From positions 1 to 64,000 of the forward strand of contig CAYGBC010000030.1 of assembly GCA_964348015.1 (NCBI GenBank): a DNA stretch of 64,000 nt. The letters are read 5' to 3'. The notes under the pieces are model-generated. The model worked only from the letters and a program-made list of their open reading frames with translations, did no database searches and was not told the DNA's origin. Position 1 is the first letter of the stretch, and each line of letters begins with the position of its first letter. The stretch is from SOIA01 sp964348015 (GTDB lineage Bacteria; Acidobacteriota; Aminicenantia; Aminicenantales; Aminicenantaceae). Of the stretch, positions 52,240-61,409 are shown in pieces. A program made the translations under genes and the position numbers.

Positions 52240-53211
52240 TTAGACGAGAAACCTTCCTTCTTGGGCAATCAGGTTTCCTTTAGCGTGAATGGTGACTTTA
52301 TCCACCAGAGCATCATAATGATGCGGGCTCGCATTTTTTCCAAGGCCGTAGGAGTCGCCGATAGCAAAATGGGCAGTTCCAAAGGCTTTTTCGGCTTCCA
52401 ACATGTTCGCCGTAATTCGGGCCTTTCTGTTCGTCCCGATGCCAAATTCACCTATGATTCTTCCCGTTTCGTCTTTGCCGATATTCTGAAGGATCGCCGC
52501 GATTCCCTTTCCGCTGGATCTGACCAGTCGGCCTTTCTCAAACTCCATCACTCCGCGTCCCAACTTGTCGTCAATGAGTTTGATGACCAGTTTTCCTGAG
52601 AAAGTCTCCTCCAGGGGAGCTGTGAAACATTCGCCTGCGGGGAGGTTTCCATGCATTCCTTTCCGGCTGATATCTCCGTTGTCGTTCGCCCATTTCCTGC
52701 CTTTGACGCTGAACTGGATTCGAGTGCCTTCCGGATTCTCTACGAGGACGTCATCCGCATCTTTCAGAGCTTTGATGACTTTTTGGGTGAACTGGTCCAT
52801 GGCTTTGAAATCGATGTTCACCAGGCGTTCCATCATTTCTCTTGTCAGGCCAGGCATCATGCAGATCCGGCCGTATTCCATTCCGGTTTTGACCATGTAT
52901 CCTCGAAAAGGCTTTTCTTCGATCCTCGCATCAAGGATGTAGGCGATGACGTTCGCGTTTTCAGCCATTTGTTTAAAGAGACGCGTCGGTTGCGTGATGG
53001 GCCGGAGGGTTTCAGTCATCAGATAAGTGGTTGATTCTGCCCCGACCTTCTTGGCCCAGTAGGCAAATGCCTCTGCGATTTCCATTTTGTCTTTATCTGT
53101 CACGAGCAGGAATTTTTCGCTTTTTCGGAGGCGGAGAGATTGCTTGACGGCTTTCTCTCCCGCTTCAAGAAGTTTGTTCGTTCTCATTTCGTTCGTTGTC
53201 TGGGTACTCAA
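52240..53211 (-). CDS. M29-family aminopeptidase
   Basis: 323 residues from the TTG at 53211 (15 bases after the previous gene), or the ATG at 53187. LVTDKDKMEIAEAFAYWAKK, then GTRIQFSVKGRKWANDNGDI, NLPAGECFTAPLEETFSG, IGEFGIGTNRKA and FAIGDSYGLGKNASPHHYDA are the thermophilic metallo-aminopeptidase motifs, with Glu, His, Tyr and Asp ligands of the co-catalytic metal centre. It removes N-terminal residues from peptides in the cytoplasm. Confidence 0.9.
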   Translation of the reverse strand: MSTQTTNEMRTNKLLEAGEKAVKQSLRLRKSEKFLLVTDKDKMEIAEAFAYWAKKVGAESTTYLMTETLRPITQPTRLFKQMAENANVIAYILDARIEEKPFRGYMVKTGMEYGRICMMPGLTREMMERLVNIDFKAMDQFTQKVIKALKDADDVLVENPEGTRIQFSVKGRKWANDNGDISRKGMHGNLPAGECFTAPLEETFSGKLVIKLIDDKLGRGVMEFEKGRLVRSSGKGIAAILQNIGKDETGRIIGEFGIGTNRKARITANMLEAEKAFGTAHFAIGDSYGLGKNASPHHYDALVDKVTIHAKGNLIAQEGRFLV

Positions 53212-53226
53212 GCCTATCCCAGTTGA

Positions 53227-55158
53227 TTATTCTTCGCCCTCGAATCGGGAAAGGACATCGGAGCTGATCTTCAAGAAAATGTCATATTTGATCTCGACTC
53301 TGTATTCCTCTCTCAACTTTGTCATATAAGAGAGGAAGAATTTGTTTCTTTTTTCTTCGAGCAGACTTTGCTTCTCTGTTTCCTTGTCCTTCTCTAAATC
53401 TTCCCGAGTGACTTCCTTTCTGTCCAGCACTTTGATCAAGACATAGCCGCCCTCGAATTCGATGGGATCGCTCGATTCTCCTAAAGGAAGCGAAAAGGCA
53501 AGCTGGTCGATTTCAAGATTTTCTCCGACAATGCTGAGGTATTGATTCCGTTGGTGTTCGTTGACGGTTTTGTATTCGAGCCCGTATTTTTCAGCCAGCT
53601 TCTCTAGATTTTCTCTGGTGAGCTCCTCTTTGATATTTCTGATTTTTTCAGCCGCGATCTCTTTTTTCTGCAGAGTGGTGACTTCCTGTTTGACTTCATC
53701 TTCCACTTCCACGAGCTCTGCCTGTTTGGGGAGTTCGATCTTTTCAAGCTGGGCAATCCCCACTCCCTTATAAGTGGAGATAGGAGTGGAGATGTCGTTT
53801 TCTTTTAGCTGGAAAAGCGCACTGCTGATCATCCCTGAAGAGTCGATATCTTCGATAGGCTCCCGCTCTTTGAGGAGACCCGGCGTGATGATGTCTATTC
53901 CGAGTGATTGAGCCGCCTTTTTCAAGTTTTTCTCTTTCCTGGCGTTTTTTTCTAACTCAGAGACTCTTTCTTCGGCGATCTCCCTGGCCTTCTGGTCGAG
54001 GAGAATATTCTGGATTCTCTCTCTGACTTCAATAAGCGGCCGTATTCGGGGAGGCGTCTTTTCTGTGATTTTCAGGATGGCAATCCCTTCTTCAGATTTT
54101 ATGATGTCAGATATTTCTCCTTCCGAGAGCCCTCCAATTTCTTCCTGTTCGGGAGGCGGAAGTGTTCTCCATTCATAAAGGCCCCAATCTCCTCCGTCCA
54201 TCGCTTTGGAATCCTTGGAGTAAGTTTGTGCGAGCGCACCGAAATCTTCACCATTCCTGATTTTCTCAAGTATTCTTCGGCCCTCGGCCTCGATGAGTTC
54301 CTGCTCTTTGTCTTCGTAGGGAATATAGATCCGGCTGACTTTTACCGATTCGGGCTCTTTGAACTGCGACTCGTTCTCCTTATAGTATTCCTCGATTTCT
54401 GAATCATTTAGCTCGATTTCTTGTTTTATGTCTTCTGTGCTGAAGAAGACAACCGAAGCCTCGCGTCTTTCCGGGATTTTGTATTTTTCCCTGTTCTGGT
54501 CAAAATATTCCCGGATTTCACTGGAAGAAGGCTCTTCCTTCAGTTCCATTTTATCCGCTTCAGCAGCGACATATTCCATCTGGGCGGATTCGTTTTTGTT
54601 CTTGTAGCTTTCCCAGAGTTCTTCTGGAGTTACGGCAATCCCCGCTGTGAGGACTTGTATGACTTTGTTGGTGATGATCTCTTTTCGAACACCTTCTTCG
54701 AATTCTGAGACGGGTATCCGGTTCCATTCCAGTATTCTTTTGTAGACATCGAATCCGACGAATTTTCCGTCCTGCTGGAAGACGGGATAGTTCCTTATTC
54801 TCTCCCGCAGTTCCTCGTCGGATGCGGTTATCCCTAATTCTCTGGCCTTTTGAAGCAGAATGGTCTGCTGAATGATTTGCTCGAGCACTTGCTGAGGAAT
54901 GTTGAGCTGCTGAATCAGGTTTTTGTTGATATCCTGAAATTCATTACTCAGCATTTCAAGCCGCTGCATGAGATTCTGGTAATAGTAATCCGCAGAAATT
55001 TTTTCATTCTTTACCTTGGCAATCGTGCTTGTGGCTCTGGCTTCACCCAGGCGTCCGGCTCCACCCCAGACAGCAAAGATGGTGATGATAAAAGCGATGA
55101 TCACCAACCAGAGGGTTGGCGCCAAGGATTTGACGTTTTTGCGCATTGCTTTGAGCAT
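53227..55158 (-). CDS. PpiD-like periplasmic peptidyl-prolyl isomerase/chaperone
   Basis: 643 residues. One N-terminal membrane anchor (about 15-35, LWLVIIAFIITIFAVWGGAG), a SurA_N-type chaperone domain with VKNEKISADYYYQNLMQRLE, then a parvulin domain (about 270-365; the segment SKDSKAMDGGDWGLYEWRTL lies in it) and a C-terminal half with a second degenerate parvulin-like part. It is anchored at the inner-membrane surface and helps newly exported proteins fold. GAGGT lies before the ATG. The M29 gene follows 15 bases downstream. Confidence 0.92.
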   Translation of the reverse strand: MLKAMRKNVKSLAPTLWLVIIAFIITIFAVWGGAGRLGEARATSTIAKVKNEKISADYYYQNLMQRLEMLSNEFQDINKNLIQQLNIPQQVLEQIIQQTILLQKARELGITASDEELRERIRNYPVFQQDGKFVGFDVYKRILEWNRIPVSEFEEGVRKEIITNKVIQVLTAGIAVTPEELWESYKNKNESAQMEYVAAEADKMELKEEPSSSEIREYFDQNREKYKIPERREASVVFFSTEDIKQEIELNDSEIEEYYKENESQFKEPESVKVSRIYIPYEDKEQELIEAEGRRILEKIRNGEDFGALAQTYSKDSKAMDGGDWGLYEWRTLPPPEQEEIGGLSEGEISDIIKSEEGIAILKITEKTPPRIRPLIEVRERIQNILLDQKAREIAEERVSELEKNARKEKNLKKAAQSLGIDIITPGLLKEREPIEDIDSSGMISSALFQLKENDISTPISTYKGVGIAQLEKIELPKQAELVEVEDEVKQEVTTLQKKEIAAEKIRNIKEELTRENLEKLAEKYGLEYKTVNEHQRNQYLSIVGENLEIDQLAFSLPLGESSDPIEFEGGYVLIKVLDRKEVTREDLEKDKETEKQSLLEEKRNKFFLSYMTKLREEYRVEIKYDIFLKISSDVLSRFEGEE

Positions 55159-55247
55159 GTTATCACCTCAATAAGGATGAGTTCTTCATCCGGTTAATCT
55201 TTCACGAACCATGATTCTTTTAATCCTGAAAGTCGATATCTATCCGC

Positions 55248-56393
55248 TTAGCTTTCACTCAAAAGATGTCTCGAAATGACCAGACGCTGAATTTCAGAAG
55301 TTCCTTCATAAATAGAAAAAACCCTGGCATCTCTGTAGAGCTGCTCGATGAAAAATTCTTTCGAGTAGCCGTAGCCGCCGTGTACCTGAAGAGCCTGGTA
55401 CACGATCTTGTTGGCGGCTTCTGAAGCAAAAAGTTTGGCCATCGCCGCTTCTTTAGTGAAGGGCTTTCCTTTATCCTTTAAGTCCGCGGCTTTGTAGGCG
55501 AGCAGACGCGACGCTTCGATTTGTGTCGAAATATCGGCAATCATGAATTGAATGGCCTGAAATTCAGAGATTTTTTTTCCGAAGGCATCCCTCTGTTTGG
55601 CGTATCGGACAGCCTCTTCGAGAGCCCTCTCCGCGAGACCGACGGATTGAGCGGCGATTCCGATTCTCGAGCCGTCAAGGCTGCTGAGGGCGATGGAGGC
55701 GCCTTTCCCTTCTTCTCCCAAGAGATTTTCCGCAGGCACTCGGCAATCCTCCAAGACTATTTCAGAAGTCAAAGAGGAGTGCAGACCCATTTTGTCCTCG
55801 ATCTTTGTCCCGTTATACCCCGGCATATTTTTATCGACGATGAAAGCGTTCAGCTTTTTTTGATCAGATTCAACTCCAGCGGCGGTAAAAATAATAACGG
55901 CTTCGGCGTCATTTCCGCTGGTCACCCAGGATTTAGTCCCATCCAAAATATAGCCATCGCCTTGTTTGACGGCTTTTGTTTTCAGGTTTGTCGCATCCGA
56001 ACCCGCCCCTGGCTCTGTGAGAGAGAAGGCGCCAATGATCTCTCCTTTGCAAGCCTTGGGAAGGTATTTTTTCTTCTGCTCTTCGCTTCCAAATTCCAGG
56101 ATGGCGTGACAGAAGAGCGCGCAGTGAACACTGACGATAACCGATACGGAGGCGGAGACTTTGCTGATTTCCTCCAGCGCCAGGATAAATGAGAGATAAT
56201 CTGTTTTTGACCCTTCGTATTCAGAGGGAACAGTAATTCCAAGGATTCCAATCTCACCAAGCTTATTCAGAATATCCCTTGGGAATTCTTTTTGATCTTC
56301 AAGGATTTTGATTTGAGGAGCGATTTCTTTTTGGGAGAAATCCTTGACCATTTCCCGGAGTAATTTTTGGTCGTCAGTGAGTTCAAAGTCCAT
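55248..56393 (-). CDS. acyl-CoA dehydrogenase
   Basis: 381 residues, short- or medium-chain type. FSLTEPGAGSDATNLKTKAV (FAD contact), TKSWVTSGNDAEAVIIF, LDGSRIGIAAQSVGLAERAL, QVHGGYGYSKEFFIEQLYRD and the catalytic Glu in IYEGTSEIQRLVISRHLL are all present. It oxidises an acyl-CoA to the enoyl form and passes electrons to ETF. No ETF or thiolase gene is adjacent. The chain length or branched substrate is not readable; the butyryl/isobutyryl-type is common in this size class. Confidence 0.95.
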   Translation of the reverse strand: MDFELTDDQKLLREMVKDFSQKEIAPQIKILEDQKEFPRDILNKLGEIGILGITVPSEYEGSKTDYLSFILALEEISKVSASVSVIVSVHCALFCHAILEFGSEEQKKKYLPKACKGEIIGAFSLTEPGAGSDATNLKTKAVKQGDGYILDGTKSWVTSGNDAEAVIIFTAAGVESDQKKLNAFIVDKNMPGYNGTKIEDKMGLHSSLTSEIVLEDCRVPAENLLGEEGKGASIALSSLDGSRIGIAAQSVGLAERALEEAVRYAKQRDAFGKKISEFQAIQFMIADISTQIEASRLLAYKAADLKDKGKPFTKEAAMAKLFASEAANKIVYQALQVHGGYGYSKEFFIEQLYRDARVFSIYEGTSEIQRLVISRHLLSES

Positions 56394-56467
56394 TTTTTAG
56401 CTGAATTCTCCTATCGAAAAGGTTGAGATAACTCGAGTTGTGGAAAATGAAATTTTCATGTCTCAGT

Positions 56468-56968
56468 TCAGGAAGACCTCAATTTTGCTCTCTGAAAAAA
56501 AGGCAGGAGCTGTGCATACGTAGTGGCGATGTCTTCGATGACCACTTTTGTTTGGCCCACGAGCGGCATGAAATTCGAATCTCCAATCCAGCGAGGGATC
56601 ACATGAAGATGATAATGGTCCGCCACGCCTGCACCGGCGCTATTCCCCAGGTTCATGCCTGTGTTAAAACCGTGAGGCCGGTATTTCTTTTTCAAAATTC
56701 CCAGGCTGAGTTTGAGGAGGTCTGACATTTCGTCGGTAGATTCTTTCTTGGCGCGCTCGAATGACGAAAGGTGTCTGTACGGAGCGATCATCAAATGCCC
56801 CGGAGTGTACGGATATTTATTCAGCACGATAAAATTGTTTTTTCCTCTATAGAGAATGAAAGCATTCTGGTCGTTTTTCATTTGAATAGCCCGGCAGAAA
56901 ATGCATTCGTTCATTTTGGAAACTTTTCTCACGTACTCCTTTCTCCAGGGAGCAAAGATATATTCCAT
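56468..56968 (-). CDS. HIT-family nucleotide hydrolase/transferase
   Basis: 166 residues. CIFCRAIQMKNDQNAFILYR is a zinc-binding entry, HLMIAPYRHLSSFE lies at the hinge and GAGVADHYHLHVIPRW is the histidine triad with catalytic middle His. The longer N-terminus and the CxxC suit the Ap4A phosphorylase-like branch. It probably cleaves dinucleotide polyphosphates or AMP conjugates. The ATG shares a base with the stop of the HU/IHF gene upstream. Confidence 0.93.
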   Translation of the reverse strand: MEYIFAPWRKEYVRKVSKMNECIFCRAIQMKNDQNAFILYRGKNNFIVLNKYPYTPGHLMIAPYRHLSSFERAKKESTDEMSDLLKLSLGILKKKYRPHGFNTGMNLGNSAGAGVADHYHLHVIPRWIGDSNFMPLVGQTKVVIEDIATTYAQLLPFFQRAKLRSS

Positions 56969-57246
56969 TATTTTTTATTGATCATGTTCTTCAGGATTTT
57001 ACTCGGTTTGAAGTAGAGAACTTTTTTAGGAGGAACATGCACAGGTTCTCCTGTGCGCGGATTTCTTCCAGACCGAGAATTTCGATTGCGGAATCGAAAG
57101 CTTCCAAAACCCCTGAGCTCTATTTCTTCGCCTCTCAGTATGGCGTCTTTAATCGTTTGAAAGAAAAGATTCACGCCAGTCTCTGCTTCCTGTTTGGAAA
57201 TGTTCATTTCCTTCGCAATTTTGTTGATTAAATCGGCTTTAATCAT
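56968..57246 (-). CDS. HU/IHF-family DNA-binding protein
   Basis: 92 residues. MIKADLINKIAKEMNISKQE opens the helix pair, then ILRGEEIELRGFGSFRFRNR and the arm NPRTGEPVHVPPKKVLYFKP. The Arg-rich turn and VHVPPKK favour an IHF-like member rather than the other HU protein at 11031. It shares four bases with the rpsA stop and one with the HIT gene start, in ispH-rpsA-HU/IHF-HIT. In other bacteria ihfB commonly follows rpsA. Confidence 0.94.
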   Translation of the reverse strand: MIKADLINKIAKEMNISKQEAETGVNLFFQTIKDAILRGEEIELRGFGSFRFRNRNSRSGRNPRTGEPVHVPPKKVLYFKPSKILKNMINKK

Positions 57247-58988
57247 CTTTTTCCTCCTTTCTTATTTGCCTTTTGTGTTGGCTGTATTTTGTTCAATTGA
57301 TCTTTCAAGAGCTCGCCAAGAGTGAGCTTTCCGTCTTGGCTTTGGGCGTATTTCTGGTATTCTAATTTTTGAAGCTCCAGTTGAGCGAGCCTGAAGCTGA
57401 GTGAAATTTTTTTCTCTTGAGGATTCATTTTAATGATCTTCGCATTGCGTTCTTCCCCGACAGAAAAAAACTCCTCTGGATTTTCTATCTTTTTCTCATC
57501 CAACTCAGAAAGGAAGACGATCCCTTCGATTCCCGGCATGATTTCCACGAATGCGCCAAAGTCGGTGAGGCGCACGATTTTGGTCTTGACTATATCCCCA
57601 ATTTTTTGTCGGTTGAAGAAATCCTCCCAGATATCACCTTCAAGCTGCTTTATGCCGAGAGAGAGCTTCTGTTTCTCCACATCAATGCTGAGAATAATGG
57701 CTTCCGCTTGCTCGCCAACCTTGAGCTCCTTTGATGGATGCTTAATTTTTTTCCAGGAGATATCAGAAATGTGAATAAGCCCTTCGATTCCTTCCTCCAC
57801 TTCCATGAACGCGCCAAAATCAGTGATGCTCGTGATTGTTCCCTTGATCCGTGAGCCCGGACTGAATTTTTGCTTGAGCACCTCCAGGGGATGAGGCGCG
57901 GCCTGTTTCAGACCCAATGATATCCTTTTGGAAGAGGGATTGATATCCAGGATGGTGACCTCAACTTCTTCTCCCGGAGTAAGGATTTTTTTGGGATGGA
58001 CCGTTTTTCTTGACCATGTCAAATCAGAGATGTGAACCAATCCTTCGACCCCTTTTTCCAACTCAACGAAGGCTCCGAAATCAACCAGACTGACCACTTT
58101 TCCTTTGACTTTCTGTCCCACTTTATATTTGTCTTCCAGGTTTTCCCATGGATCAGGACTCAATTGTTTATACCCGAGTGAGATTTTGTCATCACTTTCA
58201 TTGAAATCGAGAACCACCACTTCCACATCCTGGTCAAGCTGGAAGACTTCTGAAGGATGGCTGATTTTTCCCCAGGATATATCAGAGACATGGAGAAGTC
58301 CTTCCACTCCTCCCAAATCGATGAACGCACCGAAGTTTGTCAGGGACCGGACTTTGCCCTTGATCTTTTGTCCTTGACTGAGCTGGTCGAAAACCCGCTT
58401 GCGCTTTTTTTCCCTCTCATCTTGGAGCAGGAGCTTTCGGGAAACGACCACATTTTCGGTTTTTCTATCGAATTTGATAACTTTAAATTTGTACGTGTTT
58501 CCGATAAGGTCTTTCGGTTCTTTGACTGCTCTTGTATCCGCATGGGAATCAGGAAGGAAGGTTTTGACACCCACGTTGACCGTGTATCCGTTTTTTGTTT
58601 TCTCAGTGATTTTCCCAGTGACCCAAGTATTGTTGTGATAGGCCCTCTCCAGGTCATTGAGCCCCTTCAGAGCGACAGCTTTACTATGAGAAAGAATCAG
58701 GTATCCTTCTTTGGAGTCGCTTCTTTCCACTAAAGCTTCTATTTTATCTCCAGACCGAATCTCGCTGATTTTCTGGTCGTCGGTGAAATCCTCTCTGGGA
58801 ATGATTCCTTCGGACTTGAATCCGATATCCACTAAAACATGAGAGGACGTGACCTTGATGACTTTTCCTTGGATTATTTTCCCCGGGACGATTTCTTTGG
58901 CGTTGAACTGGTATTGATCCAGTAAATTCTCGTAATCTTTGGACGAGATGTTTTCTTCGTTGTCTGGGTCTTTGGTTATCTCTGACAT
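57243..58988 (-). CDS. rpsA: 30S ribosomal protein S1
   Basis: 581 residues with six S1 OB-fold repeats, each with the pattern G-x-V-x-x-(L/V)-x-x-F-G-A-F-V-(D/E): for example GKVRSLTNFGAFIDLGGVEG, GKVVSLVDFGAFVELEKGVE and GTITSITDFGAFMEVEEGIE. It binds mRNA leaders to the 30S subunit. Overlaps ispH by 13 bases at its start and the HU/IHF gene by four at its end. Full-length with a basic tail ending KKGGKR. Confidence 0.96.
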   Translation of the reverse strand: MSEITKDPDNEENISSKDYENLLDQYQFNAKEIVPGKIIQGKVIKVTSSHVLVDIGFKSEGIIPREDFTDDQKISEIRSGDKIEALVERSDSKEGYLILSHSKAVALKGLNDLERAYHNNTWVTGKITEKTKNGYTVNVGVKTFLPDSHADTRAVKEPKDLIGNTYKFKVIKFDRKTENVVVSRKLLLQDEREKKRKRVFDQLSQGQKIKGKVRSLTNFGAFIDLGGVEGLLHVSDISWGKISHPSEVFQLDQDVEVVVLDFNESDDKISLGYKQLSPDPWENLEDKYKVGQKVKGKVVSLVDFGAFVELEKGVEGLVHISDLTWSRKTVHPKKILTPGEEVEVTILDINPSSKRISLGLKQAAPHPLEVLKQKFSPGSRIKGTITSITDFGAFMEVEEGIEGLIHISDISWKKIKHPSKELKVGEQAEAIILSIDVEKQKLSLGIKQLEGDIWEDFFNRQKIGDIVKTKIVRLTDFGAFVEIMPGIEGIVFLSELDEKKIENPEEFFSVGEERNAKIIKMNPQEKKISLSFRLAQLELQKLEYQKYAQSQDGKLTLGELLKDQLNKIQPTQKANKKGGKR

Positions 58989-59854
58989 TGGATGGTTTTC
59001 TCCCTCTGATGGTGGTGTTTAAAGCTGGTTTTGATCTTGTCTACAGCTTCTTGGATGGCTTCAGGAGGAGTGGACGCCCCTCCGGAGAGGCCGATTTTTT
59101 GAGATCCTTTCAGCATTTCAAAACTGATTTGATCCGCTCTTTCGATGAAATAGGTGTTGGGCAGGATCCTTTTTGAAATCTGGAAGAGCTTGTTCGTATT
59201 GGAGCTGTTTTTTCCTCCGACGATGAAAAGTGTATCGACGCGGGATGCCAGTTCAGATGTCGATTTTTGCCGTGTTTGAGTGGAATGACAGATGGTGTTG
59301 TAAACTTTGAGTTCTTCCGTCTTTTCGATGAGCGCCGCCACGATTCTCTCGAGAAGGTAAAGGTCCTGGGTGGATTGGGCGAGGACCGCCCTCTTTTTCT
59401 TTCGAGGCAGGCGTTTCACCTGAGCTTCATTCTCTATGATGATCCCCTTTCCCCGGCTGAATCCGATCAATCCTTTTATTTCAGGATGTTCTCTATTCCC
59501 GACGATGATGATTTCTTCCCTCTGTCTGGCTAGCATTTCGACTAACTTCTGAATTTTCTTGACAATCGGACAGGTGGCGTCGACGATCTGAACATCCTTT
59601 TTCTCGAGCAGCCCGTATGTCTCCGGAGAGACTCCATGACTGCGGATGATGACCCATCCTTCGTTAAGATCGTCCAGGTCCGTGACAGATTGGATTCCTT
59701 GTTCCTTGAGGTCAGCAATGACTTGAGGGTTGTGGATCAGGTCGCCCAATGTGCAGACTTTCCCTGTTTTCTTCTGGCGTGTTTCTCTGGCGATCTTGAG
59801 AGCCCTTCGGACTCCGTAACACAATCCTGAGTTTTTGGCTATGATGATTTCCAT
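58976..59854 (-). CDS. ispH: 4-hydroxy-3-methylbut-2-enyl diphosphate reductase
   Basis: 292 residues from the ATG at 59854; an in-frame start 138 bases further upstream lies beyond the promoter and adds a non-family leader. AKNSGLCYGVRRALKIARET (first Fe-S Cys), then VDATCPIVKKIQKLV (second), VYNTICHSTQTRQKSTSELA (third), TLFIVGGKNSSNTNKLFQI and KIGLSGGASTPPEAIQEAVD are the family blocks. It makes IPP and DMAPP in the last MEP-pathway step. The ATG has no Shine-Dalgarno and a very short AT-rich leader. First gene of the rpsA operon, a common pairing. Confidence 0.96.
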   Translation of the reverse strand: MEIIIAKNSGLCYGVRRALKIARETRQKKTGKVCTLGDLIHNPQVIADLKEQGIQSVTDLDDLNEGWVIIRSHGVSPETYGLLEKKDVQIVDATCPIVKKIQKLVEMLARQREEIIIVGNREHPEIKGLIGFSRGKGIIIENEAQVKRLPRKKKRAVLAQSTQDLYLLERIVAALIEKTEELKVYNTICHSTQTRQKSTSELASRVDTLFIVGGKNSSNTNKLFQISKRILPNTYFIERADQISFEMLKGSQKIGLSGGASTPPEAIQEAVDKIKTSFKHHHQREKTIQCQR

Positions 59855-59879
59855 TTTTTTTGTAAATATGTAAAAAAAT

Positions 59880-59908
59880 ATATTAACCGAGTGAGTGCAT
59901 TTTGTCAA
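59880..59908 (-). promoter_or_regulatory. promoter of the ispH-rpsA operon
   Basis: On the minus strand TTGACA (59903-59908), 17 bases, then TAATAT (59880-59885). Transcription would start close to 59873, leaving only about 20 bases before the ispH ATG with no ribosome site, so initiation may be of the A/U-rich, S1-dependent type. Confidence 0.75.
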
Positions 59909-60100
59909 TTCTAAGTATAGATGAAATCTTAACTTAGCTCCTTTTTGTGAAGTGAAAAATATCTTTTTTTCTCTTTTTACCTGAGAACACAAATAAGACG
60001 GTGAAGCGGTTCAAATCTCAGTGAGATTCTCTGGAATCTTGACTTGAGTTCTCCACGCCGAGGAAATAACTATCATCTTCTTTCAGAGAAAGCCTGTAGT

Positions 60101-60664
60101 TCATTGAGTGGGGCTGTCTTCTTCCTCGATATTTTCTTCTTCGAGTATTTTGGACAGCTCCTCAGGAGAAGGCAGGTCTTTTATGTTATTCAATCCAAAA
60201 TAGGAGAGAAATTTCTCCGATGTTCTGTAGATCAGCGGATTCCCCGGACTTTTTTTTCTCCCGACTATCTTGACCAGTCTTTTCTGGAGGAGTGTTTTCA
60301 GTGTGTGGGAGGAATCCACTCCTCTGAGCGCCGATATTTCCGCCAGGGTTATGGGCTGGTGATAGGCGATGGCGGACAGGGTTTCGAGAGCAGCGGAGGA
60401 GAGCCTGTTTTTTCTCTCCAAATTGAGAAGACGCTTGATCCATGAGTCATGCTCTGGTTTGGTGGAAAAAAGGTAACCTCCCGCAGCCTGGATGATTTGA
60501 ATGCCCCTTTCGTTTGTCACGAACGTCTCCAGGAGCTCATTGACAGCCTGCTCGATTTCTTTCTCATCAAATTCTGTCAAAACGCCCTTGATTTTTTCGA
60601 GTGTCAGAGGTTCCAAAGAAATGAAGATTAAAGATTCGATGATTTCCTTCAGGCGGTTTTCCAT
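60101..60664 (-). CDS. scpB: segregation and condensation protein B
   Basis: 187 residues. ENRLKEIIESLIFISLEPLT opens the first winged-helix domain, GGYLFSTKPEHDSWIKRLLN links to the second, with LSSAALETLSAIAYHQPIT and SEKFLSYFGLNNIKDLPS. ScpB dimers bind ScpA and Smc in the condensin complex. Its start overlaps scpA by one base, as is usual. Confidence 0.95.
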   Translation of the reverse strand: MENRLKEIIESLIFISLEPLTLEKIKGVLTEFDEKEIEQAVNELLETFVTNERGIQIIQAAGGYLFSTKPEHDSWIKRLLNLERKNRLSSAALETLSAIAYHQPITLAEISALRGVDSSHTLKTLLQKRLVKIVGRKKSPGNPLIYRTSEKFLSYFGLNNIKDLPSPEELSKILEEENIEEEDSPTQ

Positions 60665-61395
60665 CAGCGACTCTTCACGTTTGTCTTTCGAATCCAGACT
60701 TTGATCGGTTTGAAGTGATTTTCCTGAACGGCGATGACAATCTTGGACTTGATGAGTTCCAAGAGCCCCAAAAATGCCACTAAGGCTTCTTCGAAGGATT
60801 CCTGCCTGTTGAAGTAATCCAGAAAATCAAGGAAATCTTCCGCTTCAAGCTGGGCCAGGATCTCTTTGATTTTTTCTTCTAAGGAATATTCTTTCCTGCT
60901 AATCGTTTTCGTCTCCGCTGTTTCTTTCCGCTTCATCAGAGTAAAAAAGGATTCAGCCAGGTCAAACAGGGAAACTTCTATAGATTCCATTTCACCTTCA
61001 GAAAACACTCTGGGAAGGCCTGTCCTCTTCCATTTGAGCAATTCTTTCTCTTCTTTTTCTTTGAGAAGACCGCTTACGGCTTTCATTTTCTGGTAATCCA
61101 GGAGCCTGTGAACAAGGATCTGACGGGGATCTTTTTCTTCCTCAAGAGGTTCTTCTCGAGGAAGGAGCATCTGTGATTTGATATAGATCAGCAGGGCCGC
61201 GACGACTAAGAATTCGGCTTCCCGGTCGAGATTGATTCGGTCTTTCTGGTTGAGGTAATCCAAGTATTCTCTGGTGATTGTGGCCATCGGGATGTCGTGG
61301 ATGTCGATTTTTTTCTTCCTGATCAGGAAGAGAAGAAGGTCGAGAGGTCCTTGAAAAACCTCCAGTTTAACCTGGTAGTGAGACGAAGCTTCCAT
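60664..61395 (-). CDS. scpA: segregation and condensation protein A
   Basis: 243 residues, kleisin. YQVKLEVFQGPLDLLLFLIR and KKIDIHDIPMATITREYLDY are the diagnostic N-terminal motif, FLVVAALLIYIKSQMLLPRE and the C-terminal winged helix with ESFEEALVAFLGLLELIKSK complete it. It closes the Smc ring. It is followed directly by scpB; trpS lies 14 bases upstream. Confidence 0.95.
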   Translation of the reverse strand: MEASSHYQVKLEVFQGPLDLLLFLIRKKKIDIHDIPMATITREYLDYLNQKDRINLDREAEFLVVAALLIYIKSQMLLPREEPLEEEKDPRQILVHRLLDYQKMKAVSGLLKEKEEKELLKWKRTGLPRVFSEGEMESIEVSLFDLAESFFTLMKRKETAETKTISRKEYSLEEKIKEILAQLEAEDFLDFLDYFNRQESFEEALVAFLGLLELIKSKIVIAVQENHFKPIKVWIRKTNVKSR

Positions 61396-61409
61396 TAGGA
61401 TCGTGTATT

